Source: CAZEHS01 sp964424355
GTDB lineage: Bacteria > Bacillota > Clostridia > Peptostreptococcales > Acidaminobacteraceae
Reading direction: 5' to 3'
NCBI GenBank assembly: GCA_964424355.1
Contig: CAYRIO010000011.1
Location: 1 to 64,000, forward strand
DNA length: 64,000 bases
Every line of letters starts with the position of its first letter. Position 1 is the first letter of the stretch. The notes under the pieces were generated by a model. That model searched no databases. It was not told the DNA's origin and saw only the letters and a list, made by a program, of their open reading frames with translations. Shown here one piece after another: positions 8,890 through 17,767 of this stretch. A program made the translations under genes and the position numbers.

Positions 8890-11800
8890 TTAGAAGCTTC
8901 CCACAGCATCCTCCCTGTAGGAACTGCAGTCTCCACAAATCTGGCGGATGTCCCGGAGGATTTTGCGCTCATAGGTGAAACTCTCATGCTGCTCGAAAAA
9001 GGAAATCGCCCTCTGACAGAATCGATTTGCTTCCTGGCACAGGTTTTCGGAAACCCCATTCATGGGAAACCCCTGTTTCCGAAGACAGCAGATTTCTGCC
9101 TTGATCCGAAGCATCAGCCCTTTTTCCTGGGTATGCCCGCTGCTCTCCGACAGCTTCTCCGCCTGCCGCAGATAGCGCTGCCCCTCCTTGCCGCTGCCTC
9201 TCCGAATGCACAAAAGGCCCCAGTAACCATAAGCGGTGATCTGCCCCCATTTGAACTGATCCCTGTCATAGGCCTCCACCGCCTCGCGCAGGTAGGCATG
9301 GGCTTCATCATACCGCCCACAGTCGTAGGCCGCGATGCCCCGGCTGCTCTTGAGCAATGCCAAGTGGCTTCCAAATCCCTGTCTGCGACAGATGTCTTCT
9401 GCTCCCAGGTACCATGAGTCCGCTCCCAGAAAGTCATTTTGCAGCCGACGGCTCTCTCCCAGATAGTAATAGGAGGCCACCCGGTTGAGGGCATATTGAT
9501 CCCGGTATTCAGGCCGCTCAAAAATGGCCGCTGCATTCCGAAGCAGGGCTTCCCCCTGACCAAAACGATCCTTCAGAGTCATCAGATACCCCTTCAGCCG
9601 GATCAGTATCCCTATTTCCGCCTTGTCCGCATTGTGACGGAATTGACGGAACGCCTGGGTTATCAGCACCTCCATCTCGGGAATGTCCCGCTGGTTGATG
9701 GCATTGTAAATCAGCTGTAGGTACCCTTTCAGCGCAAACTCCGTCTCGTTGGTCTGCCCCGCCAGCTGGATCATTTCACGGATCAGTCGGATGCCGGTTT
9801 CGGAATCTCCCTGGAGAATCTGATACCGGCCGATCATGTTGAGGTATTCCAGCCGCAGCCGGCTGCTGCCAGCCATTTCGGCAATCGCCTGCATGCCCGC
9901 CTCGATATCCCGGATTTCCCGGGTCACGTAGGTCTGCTGATATTCCGGCTGCTCCCCCAGGGCCATCACCGATTTATCCCGGATCCGGGGGAACAGCTCA
10001 TGGCTGATCTCCAGATACTCATACAGGCTTCTGATCCGGAATTCCAGATAGGGCCGCCGGTCTCCGGACCGTTCGTAATGGTAGATGAGGAAGGGATACA
10101 GCAGCCTGTCGGAGGGGGTTCCCGACAGCTGGGTCCGGTGAAAATCCGCCACCCGTTTGTGGAGCATCCGCCGCTTCATGATGGACTGCTGTTCATAGAC
10201 AAAGGATTTCAGTTTCTGATGGGTGAACCGGTAACGGACCTCATGGGTCTCCGACTCCGTTTCCCGGATGAAATCCCCCCGCAGCAGTTCCTCCAGCATT
10301 TCCAGCAGTTCCAGATCCGGCTTGCCGTACAGGCTTCGCAGGATGCCCCAGTCCGCCGATTCCGAGAAAACCGAAAGCAGATCTGCCAGCTTCCGCGCCT
10401 CCTGGCTCAGGCCAAGATAGCGGGATGCGATGACATTGCGGACCTTTAGCGGCATGCCGATGACACAGCCCTGTTCCATCACCCCCCGGAGGATTTCCGT
10501 CAGCATCAGGGGGTTCCCTTCCGATTCCGCGAAAATCATTCCCCGCATTTCAGCGGTCACCGATGGACGCCCGGGATACAGCTCAATGAAATCCTCGGTT
10601 TCCCGGCGGTCATACCGGGAAAGGCTTACGGAAAGGAAGCTCTCATGCCGACCGTCATACCCTGCACCGCGGTCCGCCAAATCCCGCTCGCTGATTCGGG
10701 ACGTTGCCATCACCAGCAGTGTCGGCTGTTCCGGATCAAACACCAGGTGCCTCAGCAAGGCCAAACTCCAGTCATCCATCCACTGCACATCCTCCAGATA
10801 CAGGATCAGGGGTGTCCGCTTTGTCACACGGTTCAGGAGATCGGTGACCACCCGGACAATTACAGGAAATGGGATTTGCTGTTGCTTCTCCATTTCATAG
10901 ATCGGCTCTGCAGGGGCCGTGTTCATGAATGTAGGGAATACCCGCCCCAGGATTTCCTTCGGGTATTCTTCCATGGACTGCCCACTTTCCAGAAGCATCT
11001 CTCCCAGCCTTAAGACCAGCGGAAACCAGACCTTCAGCAAATGATGCTCATCCCCTTCATAGCAACAGATGCCGATCCGGCTCATATCCCGGTCGGAAAA
11101 GCTCTGCAAATAGCGCTTCAACAAGGTGGACTTCCCGATTCCAGCCTCTCCGGTTATCAGGATAATCCCAGCCCCGCCCATTTCCCGGACCCGTCGAGAA
11201 TGGCTGTCCATCATTTCCAGCTCACGGTTGCGCCCATAGAAATAGGCCTGAGCGGAGCCGTTCCCTTTCCCGGAAGTCCGGCGCTGCTCAACGCTTTGCT
11301 GAAATACCAGGGTTGTTTCCGGTTCCGGTTTGAGGGACAGCTCCTCCTCCAGCACCCGTTCCAGGTGGGTGTAGAGCTCAATCGATCTGGAGAATTGGCC
11401 CAGTCTTCCAAAGTGGCGCATCAGGATCCGGACCGTTTTCTCGTCATAAGGATCCAGTCGCAGCAGCTCCCTGCAAAGATTTTCCGGGTTTTCACCCTGT
11501 TTCAGACAGTCCTCCATCATCTGGGACAGGACACTGAGCCGCTGATCCCGAAGCCGGGTGCGGATCTGCTGGATCCAGTCGTCGAATTCGGCAGCATCCT
11601 TGACGATGAAGTCCTCCAGGAACTCACCCCGTGGACCCGAGGCCATCATCCCCGGCTGCGGGGAGGTATCCAGATCCGTAACGATTTCTATATCTTCATC
11701 GAAGCCGATCAACCGCTGTCCTGAATTGGTAAGCACGGCACGGTCAAATGCCTGCCTAATTGAATACAGGGCATTCCGAAGGTTTTTCCGCGCCTTTTCC

Positions 11801-11973
11801 TCTGACTCATCCGGCCAAAAGAGACTCATGATCCGATAGCGTTCCGCGGACCGGTGATACGCAATATAATAGAAGATCGCTTCCGACTTCTGATATTTAA
11901 ACCGGACCGGCGCCCCATCCGCCGTGGTTCCGGGCGTTCCCATCATTCGAATCTCAATGCGCAAACGGGCCAC
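8890..11973 (-). CDS. Large BTAD-AAA-TPR transcriptional activator
   Basis: 1027 residues. Residues 1-100 resemble an OmpR/SARP-type winged helix (…SLFWPDESEEKARKNLRNAL…), residues about 110-235 the bacterial transcriptional activation domain. Then comes an ATPase with Walker A GEAGIGKST (275-283) and Walker B LILYLEDVQWMDD, and a long C-terminal helical region of TPR type. This is the layout of signal-integrating SARP-like or MalT-like activators. The start is taken as GTG at 11973; its ribosome site is weak, and an ATG nine codons in is an alternative. It is encoded just upstream of, and on the same strand as, the molybdenum hydroxylase and BCCT/lyase genes, which makes them its likely targets. 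That link is inferred from position only. Confidence 0.85.
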   Translation of the reverse strand: MARLRIEIRMMGTPGTTADGAPVRFKYQKSEAIFYYIAYHRSAERYRIMSLFWPDESEEKARKNLRNALYSIRQAFDRAVLTNSGQRLIGFDEDIEIVTDLDTSPQPGMMASGPRGEFLEDFIVKDAAEFDDWIQQIRTRLRDQRLSVLSQMMEDCLKQGENPENLCRELLRLDPYDEKTVRILMRHFGRLGQFSRSIELYTHLERVLEEELSLKPEPETTLVFQQSVEQRRTSGKGNGSAQAYFYGRNRELEMMDSHSRRVREMGGAGIILITGEAGIGKSTLLKRYLQSFSDRDMSRIGICCYEGDEHHLLKVWFPLVLRLGEMLLESGQSMEEYPKEILGRVFPTFMNTAPAEPIYEMEKQQQIPFPVIVRVVTDLLNRVTKRTPLILYLEDVQWMDDWSLALLRHLVFDPEQPTLLVMATSRISERDLADRGAGYDGRHESFLSVSLSRYDRRETEDFIELYPGRPSVTAEMRGMIFAESEGNPLMLTEILRGVMEQGCVIGMPLKVRNVIASRYLGLSQEARKLADLLSVFSESADWGILRSLYGKPDLELLEMLEELLRGDFIRETESETHEVRYRFTHQKLKSFVYEQQSIMKRRMLHKRVADFHRTQLSGTPSDRLLYPFLIYHYERSGDRRPYLEFRIRSLYEYLEISHELFPRIRDKSVMALGEQPEYQQTYVTREIRDIEAGMQAIAEMAGSSRLRLEYLNMIGRYQILQGDSETGIRLIREMIQLAGQTNETEFALKGYLQLIYNAINQRDIPEMEVLITQAFRQFRHNADKAEIGILIRLKGYLMTLKDRFGQGEALLRNAAAIFERPEYRDQYALNRVASYYYLGESRRLQNDFLGADSWYLGAEDICRRQGFGSHLALLKSSRGIAAYDCGRYDEAHAYLREAVEAYDRDQFKWGQITAYGYWGLLCIRRGSGKEGQRYLRQAEKLSESSGHTQEKGLMLRIKAEICCLRKQGFPMNGVSENLCQEANRFCQRAISFFEQHESFTYERKILRDIRQICGDCSSYREDAVGSF

Positions 11974-12091
11974 CTCGTTTCACTCTGTTCTTCCTGACAA
12001 TCATACCTCTTGGTCGCTGCTCTGCACAAAAGAAATTTGCCGTCCCACACGGATAAGTTTACATAATGATACAGATACCCCGCCTAATAAC

Positions 12092-12207
12092 CGTCTATTG
12101 ACGCTATCCTGCAATAGACGAAATCCGTTCTCCCAATGCGCTGAACGGATTTACAGACAAAGAGCCACCCCAGGAGGTCGCGAGGGCACTGGGGTGGCTC
12201 TTTGTCT
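12092..12207. repeat. Three consecutive perfect hairpins in an intergenic gap
   Basis: The 268-base gap between two minus-strand genes holds three adjacent inverted repeats: CGTCTATTG/CAATAGACG (12092-12100, 12112-12120), AAATCCGTTC/GAACGGATTT (12121-12130, 12143-12152), and an 18-bp perfect stem AGACAAAGAGCCACCCCA with its complement (12155-12172, 12190-12207). None has a T tract. The 18-bp one may end the HAD gene at 12242, but three in a row with no spacer is unusual and suggests a structured RNA or a small palindromic element. Confidence 0.6.
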
Positions 12208-12241
12208 GGCTATGAATTTCATCAAACCGCTTCGAGCGGCA

Positions 12242-13120
12242 CTATCCTTCCACTCCCAGGGGTTCCGGATCCGGCTCTCCCTTTGCAATCCATTCCCGGG
12301 CGATAAACTTCACCACGCTGTCTTCCCAGTGGGGGCCGATGATCTCGTGGGCCAGTTCCAGCAGTTCCGGGCTGGCATTTTCAACGGCGATGGCCCGGTC
12401 TGCCACCTCGAACATATGCACATCGTTGAGCTGATCCCCGAAAACCGTCACGTGGAGGGGCTCCGGAGAAATCAAAGCGACCAGGGCCCGAATGGCCTCC
12501 GCTTTATGGGAGCGGCTGTCACCCACCGTCAGCCAGCCGATTTCAGGAAAGTTTGGGTCCGTCGTGATATGGACATCCACCCAGGGGGCGCAGCTTTCCC
12601 GGACCTTGTCCTGAAAGGCGGCCAATCGGTTCATCTCATCGATGATGTTCAGATTGATCACTTCCAGGGCGGCCAGGTCTGTTCGGAACTTGTAAGGGCG
12701 CAGGGCGTCCGGCATGATGGTGTTCCGGTACTGGATATATTCTTCCGTGGCCCGATTGGCGGGCAAGGTATAACAGAAATAATCGGTTTTGTCCTCAAAG
12801 GCATTGAGAAAGGGGGCAAAGTGCTCGGCAAAGGCCATGGCCAGGACTTCGTCCAAGACCCCTTTGTTCATGACATTGCTGTACAGGTACTCCCCTGTGG
12901 AAGGATTTCCGATCCGGGCGCCGTTGTGGACGATTACCGGCAGCTTGGGCAGGCAGTCCCCCATGATTTCCTTCAGCGAGGCCAGGCTCCGCCCGGTGGC
13001 AACGGTCACCAGGGCACCGTCTTCAATGAGTGCCTTCAGGATGCCTTCTGTTTTTTCTGAAAGACGGCTGTCCCGGCCCAGCAGGGTGCCGTCAAGATCT
13101 GTGATATATAGTTTTTCCAT
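12242..13120 (-). CDS. Cof-type HAD-IIB phosphatase
   Basis: 292 residues with the HAD nucleophile motif YITDLDGTLLGRDSRLSEK at the N-terminus and the metal-binding motif FGDQLNDVHMFEVA near residue 235. The spacing and the IIB cap match the Cof/YbjI group, which dephosphorylates sugar phosphates or cofactor precursors such as HMP-pyrophosphate and FMN. ATG at 13120 follows AGGAAGTG. It is cytoplasmic, stands alone, and no neighbour hints at a specific substrate. Confidence 0.88.
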   Translation of the reverse strand: MEKLYITDLDGTLLGRDSRLSEKTEGILKALIEDGALVTVATGRSLASLKEIMGDCLPKLPVIVHNGARIGNPSTGEYLYSNVMNKGVLDEVLAMAFAEHFAPFLNAFEDKTDYFCYTLPANRATEEYIQYRNTIMPDALRPYKFRTDLAALEVINLNIIDEMNRLAAFQDKVRESCAPWVDVHITTDPNFPEIGWLTVGDSRSHKAEAIRALVALISPEPLHVTVFGDQLNDVHMFEVADRAIAVENASPELLELAHEIIGPHWEDSVVKFIAREWIAKGEPDPEPLGVEG

Positions 13121-13141
13121 GGATTCACTTCCTATTCGGTA

Positions 13142-13636
13142 TCACCGTTCTCTGAATTTGTGTTGATAATGATTCACAATGCCCGTGCCCAATCTTATTT
13201 CACGGACACGCAGCTCTCCGCTCTCGACTTCCAGTTCCACACTGCGGCTGATGCTGCCGCCGATTCGCTTATAAACCAGTGGGATCCTATATTTTTCAAG
13301 GATGAATTCTGCCGCAACGATATTACGTTCCCCAATGGCGAATATATCGTTCTCCGGGTACAGCTGCCCCCCGCCGATCACTGCCGCTTGAAGAGAATGC
13401 AGGGATGAGCCGCAGCGAATGATTTCGTAGAGGAGGGATTGATTCGCATAATGACCGGTAGAGGGATTCTCTGAGGGAACCGTCTCACTTCCAGGAAGCA
13501 GATAGTGGTTCATCCCTCCCAGCTTGCGCACGGAATCCCACAGGCACAGTGCCACACAGGAACCCAGATCCGTTCGGATCATATACTCCTGGTTTTTAAC
13601 AGTCCATTCTCCACTTTTGATAAACACCATGGTCAT
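13142..13636 (-). CDS. cheD: Chemoreceptor glutamine deamidase CheD
   Basis: A protein of about 164 residues with the CheD catalytic cysteine in TDLGSCVALCLWD and the histidine in GGMNHYLLPG. CheD deamidates glutamines in methyl-accepting chemotaxis receptors and, in Bacillus-type systems, is controlled by CheC and CheY-P. Several starts are possible within 15 bases; ATG at 13636 has AGGTG at good spacing, ATG at 13630 has GGAG. No other chemotaxis gene is close, so it is an orphan copy whose receptors lie elsewhere. Its presence implies a chemotactic, probably motile, cell. Confidence 0.88.
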   Translation of the reverse strand: MTMVFIKSGEWTVKNQEYMIRTDLGSCVALCLWDSVRKLGGMNHYLLPGSETVPSENPSTGHYANQSLLYEIIRCGSSLHSLQAAVIGGGQLYPENDIFAIGERNIVAAEFILEKYRIPLVYKRIGGSISRSVELEVESGELRVREIRLGTGIVNHYQHKFRER

Positions 13637-13749
13637 CTCCATCACCTGCTTCTATTGTAACACAGAAAAAACAGCTTATCCCACCTGGCAGCGGGATATC
13701 CCCACGAACCGTTCATCACTCCGGATGTCAAAATCATGTTTTTAAGTTT

Positions 13750-13778
13750 TTGTAGTACGCCCAGGATTATGATATACT
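13750..13778 (+). promoter_or_regulatory. Promoter of the SEC-C protein gene
   Basis: TTGTAG (13750-13755) and TATACT (13773-13778) are 17 bases apart, 43 bases before the chosen ATG. A fair sigma-A-type match. Confidence 0.5.
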
Positions 13779-13821
13779 ATTTGGGATTTCAATGATTACC
13801 GGAAGCGAGAGGATGAATCCA

Positions 13822-14325
13822 ATGACAATTTTTGAACAATGGCAGGAAATTGCCAACACAGAAAGAAGCCAGCAGGAATCCCAGGAGTTCTGGGCTGATT
13901 ATTTCCAGCTGGAAAAGAATAATTACGCGGAGATCTTGGGAGACCACACGCAGGTTCCTGCCGGCACCATCAAGGCTCTGGCAGAAAAATTCGAGATGGA
14001 CCCGGTCACCTTCATGGGATTCCTTGATGGGATCAACACCAGTCTTGAAGCAGAGCTTCCCCTGGAAACGTATACAGAGGATACTGAAATCGAAATAAAA
14101 ATCGATTTTGAGAAGCTGCTTTTCAACATGTACGAGGCGAAGGCGGACTGGCTTTTCAATCTGCCCCAATGGGAGCAGGTCCTGCCGGTGGAAAAGCGTC
14201 AGGAAATCCAGAAAAACTGGCGGGCTTCCAAGACCGTCCGCAACGATCAAAAAATCGGTCGGAACGATCCGTGTCCTTGTGGCAGCGGAAAGAAATACAA
14301 AAAGTGCTGCGGCGCTAACGCATAG
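13822..14325 (+). CDS. SEC-C motif protein of unknown function
   Basis: 167 residues from ATG at 13822, chosen because GAGAGG lies nine bases upstream; two earlier ATGs lack such a site. The C-terminus carries the zinc-binding SEC-C motif (CPCGSGKKYKKCC), like that in SecA and YecA-type proteins. The rest is acidic and helical with no recognised catalytic motif. SEC-C modules bind zinc and often SecB, ribosomes or other partners. It is monocistronic, between its own promoter and a two-way terminator. Confidence 0.8.
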   Translation: MTIFEQWQEIANTERSQQESQEFWADYFQLEKNNYAEILGDHTQVPAGTIKALAEKFEMDPVTFMGFLDGINTSLEAELPLETYTEDTEIEIKIDFEKLLFNMYEAKADWLFNLPQWEQVLPVEKRQEIQKNWRASKTVRNDQKIGRNDPCPCGSGKKYKKCCGANA

Positions 14326-14328
14326 GCA

Positions 14329-14367
14329 TAAAAATGGAGAACACCGGATGGTGTTCTCCATTTTTTA
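14329..14367. terminator. Two-way terminator between convergent genes
   Basis: AAAAATGGAGAACACC (14330-14345) pairs with GGTGTTCTCCATTTTT (14350-14365), loop GGAT, with A and T tracts on the two sides. It can serve the SEC-C gene and the convergent membrane-protein gene. Confidence 0.88.
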
Positions 14368-15672
14368 TGCGGATTCCATACCCTGAAACCGGGGGTCGGT
14401 CTTAAAAAACTGCAGAAGGACGGCCAACCCCAGCAAAACCGACAACCCCCACGGGTGTGGCGCCGGATTGACTGGAATGCCCCAAATGAACCGTGAGGGC
14501 ACTAACCCCGACAGAAGGACCACTGAAACGCAGAGAACTGCCAGGCCCATCAGCAGCCAAGCCTGCTTCAGAGAAAACGGAGCCCCCTGATAGAGCAGTT
14601 CCCGAAAACACCAGTTCATCGGACAGAACCCCGCAGCGCTCATAAGAATCGCCCCGAGGACCATGCCGGTTGTCAGGCCCTGCCTGAAATAATCCGCTGA
14701 GACCATCAGCCCTGTATCGCAGGCCCAGATGAATTTTGATATCATGAGAATAAGGATCGCCCACTGCGCGACGGACCCGGACCAATACATCCAGTTCATA
14801 TCAATACAATTGGCCCGGATGAAGCGTTTCTCCCACGCCGGTTCAACAAGACCCACCCGTGTGTACTCCTCAATCATACCGGTTTTAATGCGGCGTTTCG
14901 TATGGGTTTTCAGCGGGATGGCTTCCAGGTCTCTCAGACGATTCCTTATTTCCTCCTGAGCAGCAAGGCTTAAGCCACTGAGGGAAATCAAGTGCTTATG
15001 ATAGCTTGCGGCTACATCACCGAACATGTTCAGCCGCCTATAATGAATGATAAACGACAGCAGGACAACGAGGTTCGCCAGGATTAGAAATTCTGTGAAG
15101 TTGAAGGCGGGCAGGATCGCCCCCTCGAAAAGCGGATTCTGCCTCTCCATCAGACTGATCATGTAGATGCCACCCTCCGCAACCAAAGCGCCGAAGGCGC
15201 CGAGGATAAGCTTCAACCCCTTGAAGGGATGAATTGAAGTCCGGTTCCAGTAGGTGTATACTCCGATGGGATAGAGGATCAGGCAGCTCAGGGCCAAACC
15301 TGAGAAAATCCACAGACTCAGCCGGACAGAAATGTGATCCTGCAGGACCATCCAGCAAGCCAGAATAGCTAAAAATAAGCGAATCCCTTCTAAACAAAGC
15401 GTTCCATAATCCGATGCGATGGCCCGAATTTCGGCGTAAAGCTCCTCCCGGATTATTTCAGGTGCCAGCATGGATTCCTGGGCGGCGCCGGGATCACGGC
15501 CTTGCTCCCTGGACCATATAGAGGCCGACAGCCAGCGCAATCGCCGAAACGCCAAGGGAACCGGTCCTGCCCCATGGGCCTGAATAACGGCGTGATGCTG
15601 ATCGCGGTATACGGTATTCAAGCTTTGTTCAATCTCACGGGTCTCTAAATCAACCCGATCCAAATTCATCAT
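14365..15672 (-). CDS. Multi-pass membrane protein of unknown function
   Basis: About 435 residues. The first 110 are soluble; then come roughly eight hydrophobic segments in two groups of four, separated by a basic cytoplasmic stretch (about residues 240-300, KTHTKRRIKTGM). I recognise no family. ATG at 15672 follows GAAGG; a GTG three codons upstream is possible. It lies alone between terminators, convergent with the SEC-C gene and divergent from mutY. No catalytic motif or transporter signature is visible. Confidence 0.75.
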   Translation of the reverse strand: MMNLDRVDLETREIEQSLNTVYRDQHHAVIQAHGAGPVPLAFRRLRWLSASIWSREQGRDPGAAQESMLAPEIIREELYAEIRAIASDYGTLCLEGIRLFLAILACWMVLQDHISVRLSLWIFSGLALSCLILYPIGVYTYWNRTSIHPFKGLKLILGAFGALVAEGGIYMISLMERQNPLFEGAILPAFNFTEFLILANLVVLLSFIIHYRRLNMFGDVAASYHKHLISLSGLSLAAQEEIRNRLRDLEAIPLKTHTKRRIKTGMIEEYTRVGLVEPAWEKRFIRANCIDMNWMYWSGSVAQWAILILMISKFIWACDTGLMVSADYFRQGLTTGMVLGAILMSAAGFCPMNWCFRELLYQGAPFSLKQAWLLMGLAVLCVSVVLLSGLVPSRFIWGIPVNPAPHPWGLSVLLGLAVLLQFFKTDPRFQGMESA

Positions 15673-15782
15673 TCCAATCACCTTCTTCCCACGTGTCAGT
15701 TAAAGCATAAAAATTCAAACGGGTTCTGTCAAGCATTTCCGGACAGCAGCACCATTCAGACACATAGATCCCAGGAGCAGCC

Positions 15783-16853
15783 ATGAAACCTAAAAACCCT
15801 GAAATACATCCCCCACAACAATGGACCCTGCAATTTCGAGCAGCGCTGATTTCCTGGTACCACACCGCTTCGAGGGATCTTCCCTGGCGGCGAACCCAGG
15901 ATCCTTACGCTATCTGGATTTCTGAAATCATGCTGCAGCAGACCCAGGTGGATACCGTGATCCCCTACTGGCTGCGCTTCATGGAAGCCCTGCCCACGGT
16001 CGCCCACTTGGCTCAGGTGGATGAAGAACGACTGCTGAAGCTGTGGGAGGGGCTGGGTTATTATTCCCGGGCCCGGAATCTGAAAAAGGCTGCTGAGATG
16101 GTGATGGCACAGCATCAAGGGGCCATGCCCCAGGATGGCGCCGCTCTTCAAAAATTGCCCGGCATCGGCCCCTATACCGCCGGCGCCATTGGCAGCATCG
16201 CCTTCGGTTTGCCCCTGGCTGCGGTTGACGGCAATGTCATCCGGGTTTACAGCCGGGTTCTGGCCATTACTGTGAATGCGGATACCACGGCAGGCAAGAA
16301 GCTGTTCCAAGCCCTTGGAACGGAATTGGTAGCCCCCGAAGACCCCTCCGCATACAACCAGGCCGTCATGGAACTGGGGGCCCTCGTCTGTAGCTTTGCC
16401 ACACCCCGATGCTCCTGCTGCCCCGTTTCAGAGCTCTGCGAAGGAAGACAGCAAGGAAAAGTCCTTGATTTCCCCGTCCGCACGCCAAAAACTCCCGGTA
16501 GGATCCTTCACTGGACCGTCACGGTGTATCACCGGGGCCGCGCGCTCTTCTTGATTCCCCGGTCTGATGAAACCCTGCTGAAAAATTTATGGGGCTTTCC
16601 CATGACCCTTGAACCCGAAGGCGCCCCGGCCTGGGGTGAAGAAAGCGGCACCCTGGGCCCGGTGAAGCATGTATTCACTCACCAGACCTGGATCATGGCC
16701 GTCCGGGTTCTGCCGGAAACCGCCGAATCCGATTTGAGCGCCTTGTATCCTGAGGGCGTGTGGGCAGATATGACCATCCCCAATCATTTACCCCTGCCAA
16801 AGGCTTTTCAGAAAATTCTGCCGGTTGTGTACCGGTCAGTCGATTTTTTGTAG
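15783..16853 (+). CDS. mutY: A/G-specific adenine DNA glycosylase MutY
   Basis: 356 residues with the full MutY set: catalytic E48 in SEIMLQQTQV, helix-hairpin-helix LPGIGPYTAGAI (125-136), catalytic D149 in AVDGNVIRVYSR, and the 4Fe-4S ligands C203, C210, C213 and C219 (C-X6-C-X2-C-X5-C). A NUDIX-like C-terminal domain for 8-oxoG recognition follows. It removes adenine mispaired with 8-oxoguanine. ATG at 15783 follows AGGAG. Single gene with its own terminator. Confidence 0.96.
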   Translation: MKPKNPEIHPPQQWTLQFRAALISWYHTASRDLPWRRTQDPYAIWISEIMLQQTQVDTVIPYWLRFMEALPTVAHLAQVDEERLLKLWEGLGYYSRARNLKKAAEMVMAQHQGAMPQDGAALQKLPGIGPYTAGAIGSIAFGLPLAAVDGNVIRVYSRVLAITVNADTTAGKKLFQALGTELVAPEDPSAYNQAVMELGALVCSFATPRCSCCPVSELCEGRQQGKVLDFPVRTPKTPGRILHWTVTVYHRGRALFLIPRSDETLLKNLWGFPMTLEPEGAPAWGEESGTLGPVKHVFTHQTWIMAVRVLPETAESDLSALYPEGVWADMTIPNHLPLPKAFQKILPVVYRSVDFL

Positions 16854-16981
16854 TTTTCTAACAATGCCAAACCCCATTGAAACCTGTATATTAGTCTCAG
16901 GATGCATGCACGCCTCATCCTGTCGTTGAAGGCATTGCCTTCGGCAAACCCCACACTCTTATCCATTCAAACTCACTTGAG

Positions 16982-17010
16982 AGGAATCCCTTCGGATTCC
17001 TGATTTTTTT
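16982..17010 (+). terminator. Terminator of mutY
   Basis: AGGAATCC (16982-16989) pairs with GGATTCCT (16994-17001) and is followed by a run of T. The 130 bases between the mutY stop and this hairpin show no other feature. Confidence 0.75.
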
Positions 17011-17026
17011 TGCCTTTTTTCAAGAA

Positions 17027-17070
17027 ATAAAGACGAAAAGAAGCACCTTGGCGCTCCTTTTCGTCTTTAT
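17027..17070 (-). terminator. Terminator of the M15 peptidase gene
   Basis: ATAAAGACGAAAAG (17027-17040) pairs perfectly with CTTTTCGTCTTTAT (17057-17070). The stem overlaps the stop codon of the minus-strand gene, and minus-strand T-rich sequence follows. Confidence 0.75.
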
Positions 17071-17765
17071 TTCAGTCCACTGAGCTTCAGGGGCTTTTCG
17101 AAATGCTGATAATCCTTCAGGGTTTTCCAATTTCCGCCCCAGATCCAGCCCCGGGTGGCGAAGGCCTGATAGCAGGGATCCCCAGGGGTGATCATCCCGG
17201 GCAGGCTCTTGCTTCTGTCAGCATAGGCTTTTCCGGCCAGGGGGGAGAGGACCTTTCCCTTGATATAGGGATTCTCAATGGGATTGATATCGATGGCAAT
17301 GCCATAGCTGTGCTTCGAAAGGGTTTTGCTGCCGATTACCGGACGGTAATTGAACGCCGACGTATTATCGGCATCCATGGAGAGGGTATCGTCCCCCTTG
17401 TAGCTGTCCACCAGGGCCACTGTCTTGATGGGGTACCCTGCGGCGTAAAGCTCTTTGAAGATAGCCAGAACGTCTTCCGAAACCTCCTGGTGAACCACCA
17501 ATTCCCCCTGCATGGCGCGGCCGTCAAAACCGACGTAGCCCACCTTGACCCGGCGGAGCTTCTCAAAGGGAACGGGGCATCCCTTTTTCCACGAAACCCC
17601 TGTCATGGCTTCCTTGTAGGCCTCTGGAATCTTTTCGGCGGTAAAAACCGGGGTTTTCGTCGGATAGGGCACCGCAAAGGGGGATTTAACGGCCTGGGAG
17701 GCGCTCCACACCGGCACCGCCAGCATCAGCAGGGCCAGCAGGATGATGAATCCGGTCCGTTTCAT
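17067..17765 (-). CDS. Secreted M15-type peptidoglycan peptidase
   Basis: 232 residues. A signal peptide spans about residues 1-22 (MKRTGFIILLALLMLAVPVW). The M15 zinc motifs are SKHSYGIAIDINP (SxHxxGxAxD) and, near the C-terminus, GWIWGGNWKTLKDYQHFE with the last histidine ligand. Such enzymes are D,D-carboxypeptidases or L-Ala-D-Glu peptidases trimming the cell wall. Its start lies two bases after the stop of the HAD phosphatase gene, so the two form an operon, though no functional link is evident. Confidence 0.88.
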   Translation of the reverse strand: MKRTGFIILLALLMLAVPVWSASQAVKSPFAVPYPTKTPVFTAEKIPEAYKEAMTGVSWKKGCPVPFEKLRRVKVGYVGFDGRAMQGELVVHQEVSEDVLAIFKELYAAGYPIKTVALVDSYKGDDTLSMDADNTSAFNYRPVIGSKTLSKHSYGIAIDINPIENPYIKGKVLSPLAGKAYADRSKSLPGMITPGDPCYQAFATRGWIWGGNWKTLKDYQHFEKPLKLSGLK

Positions 17766-17767
17766 GT

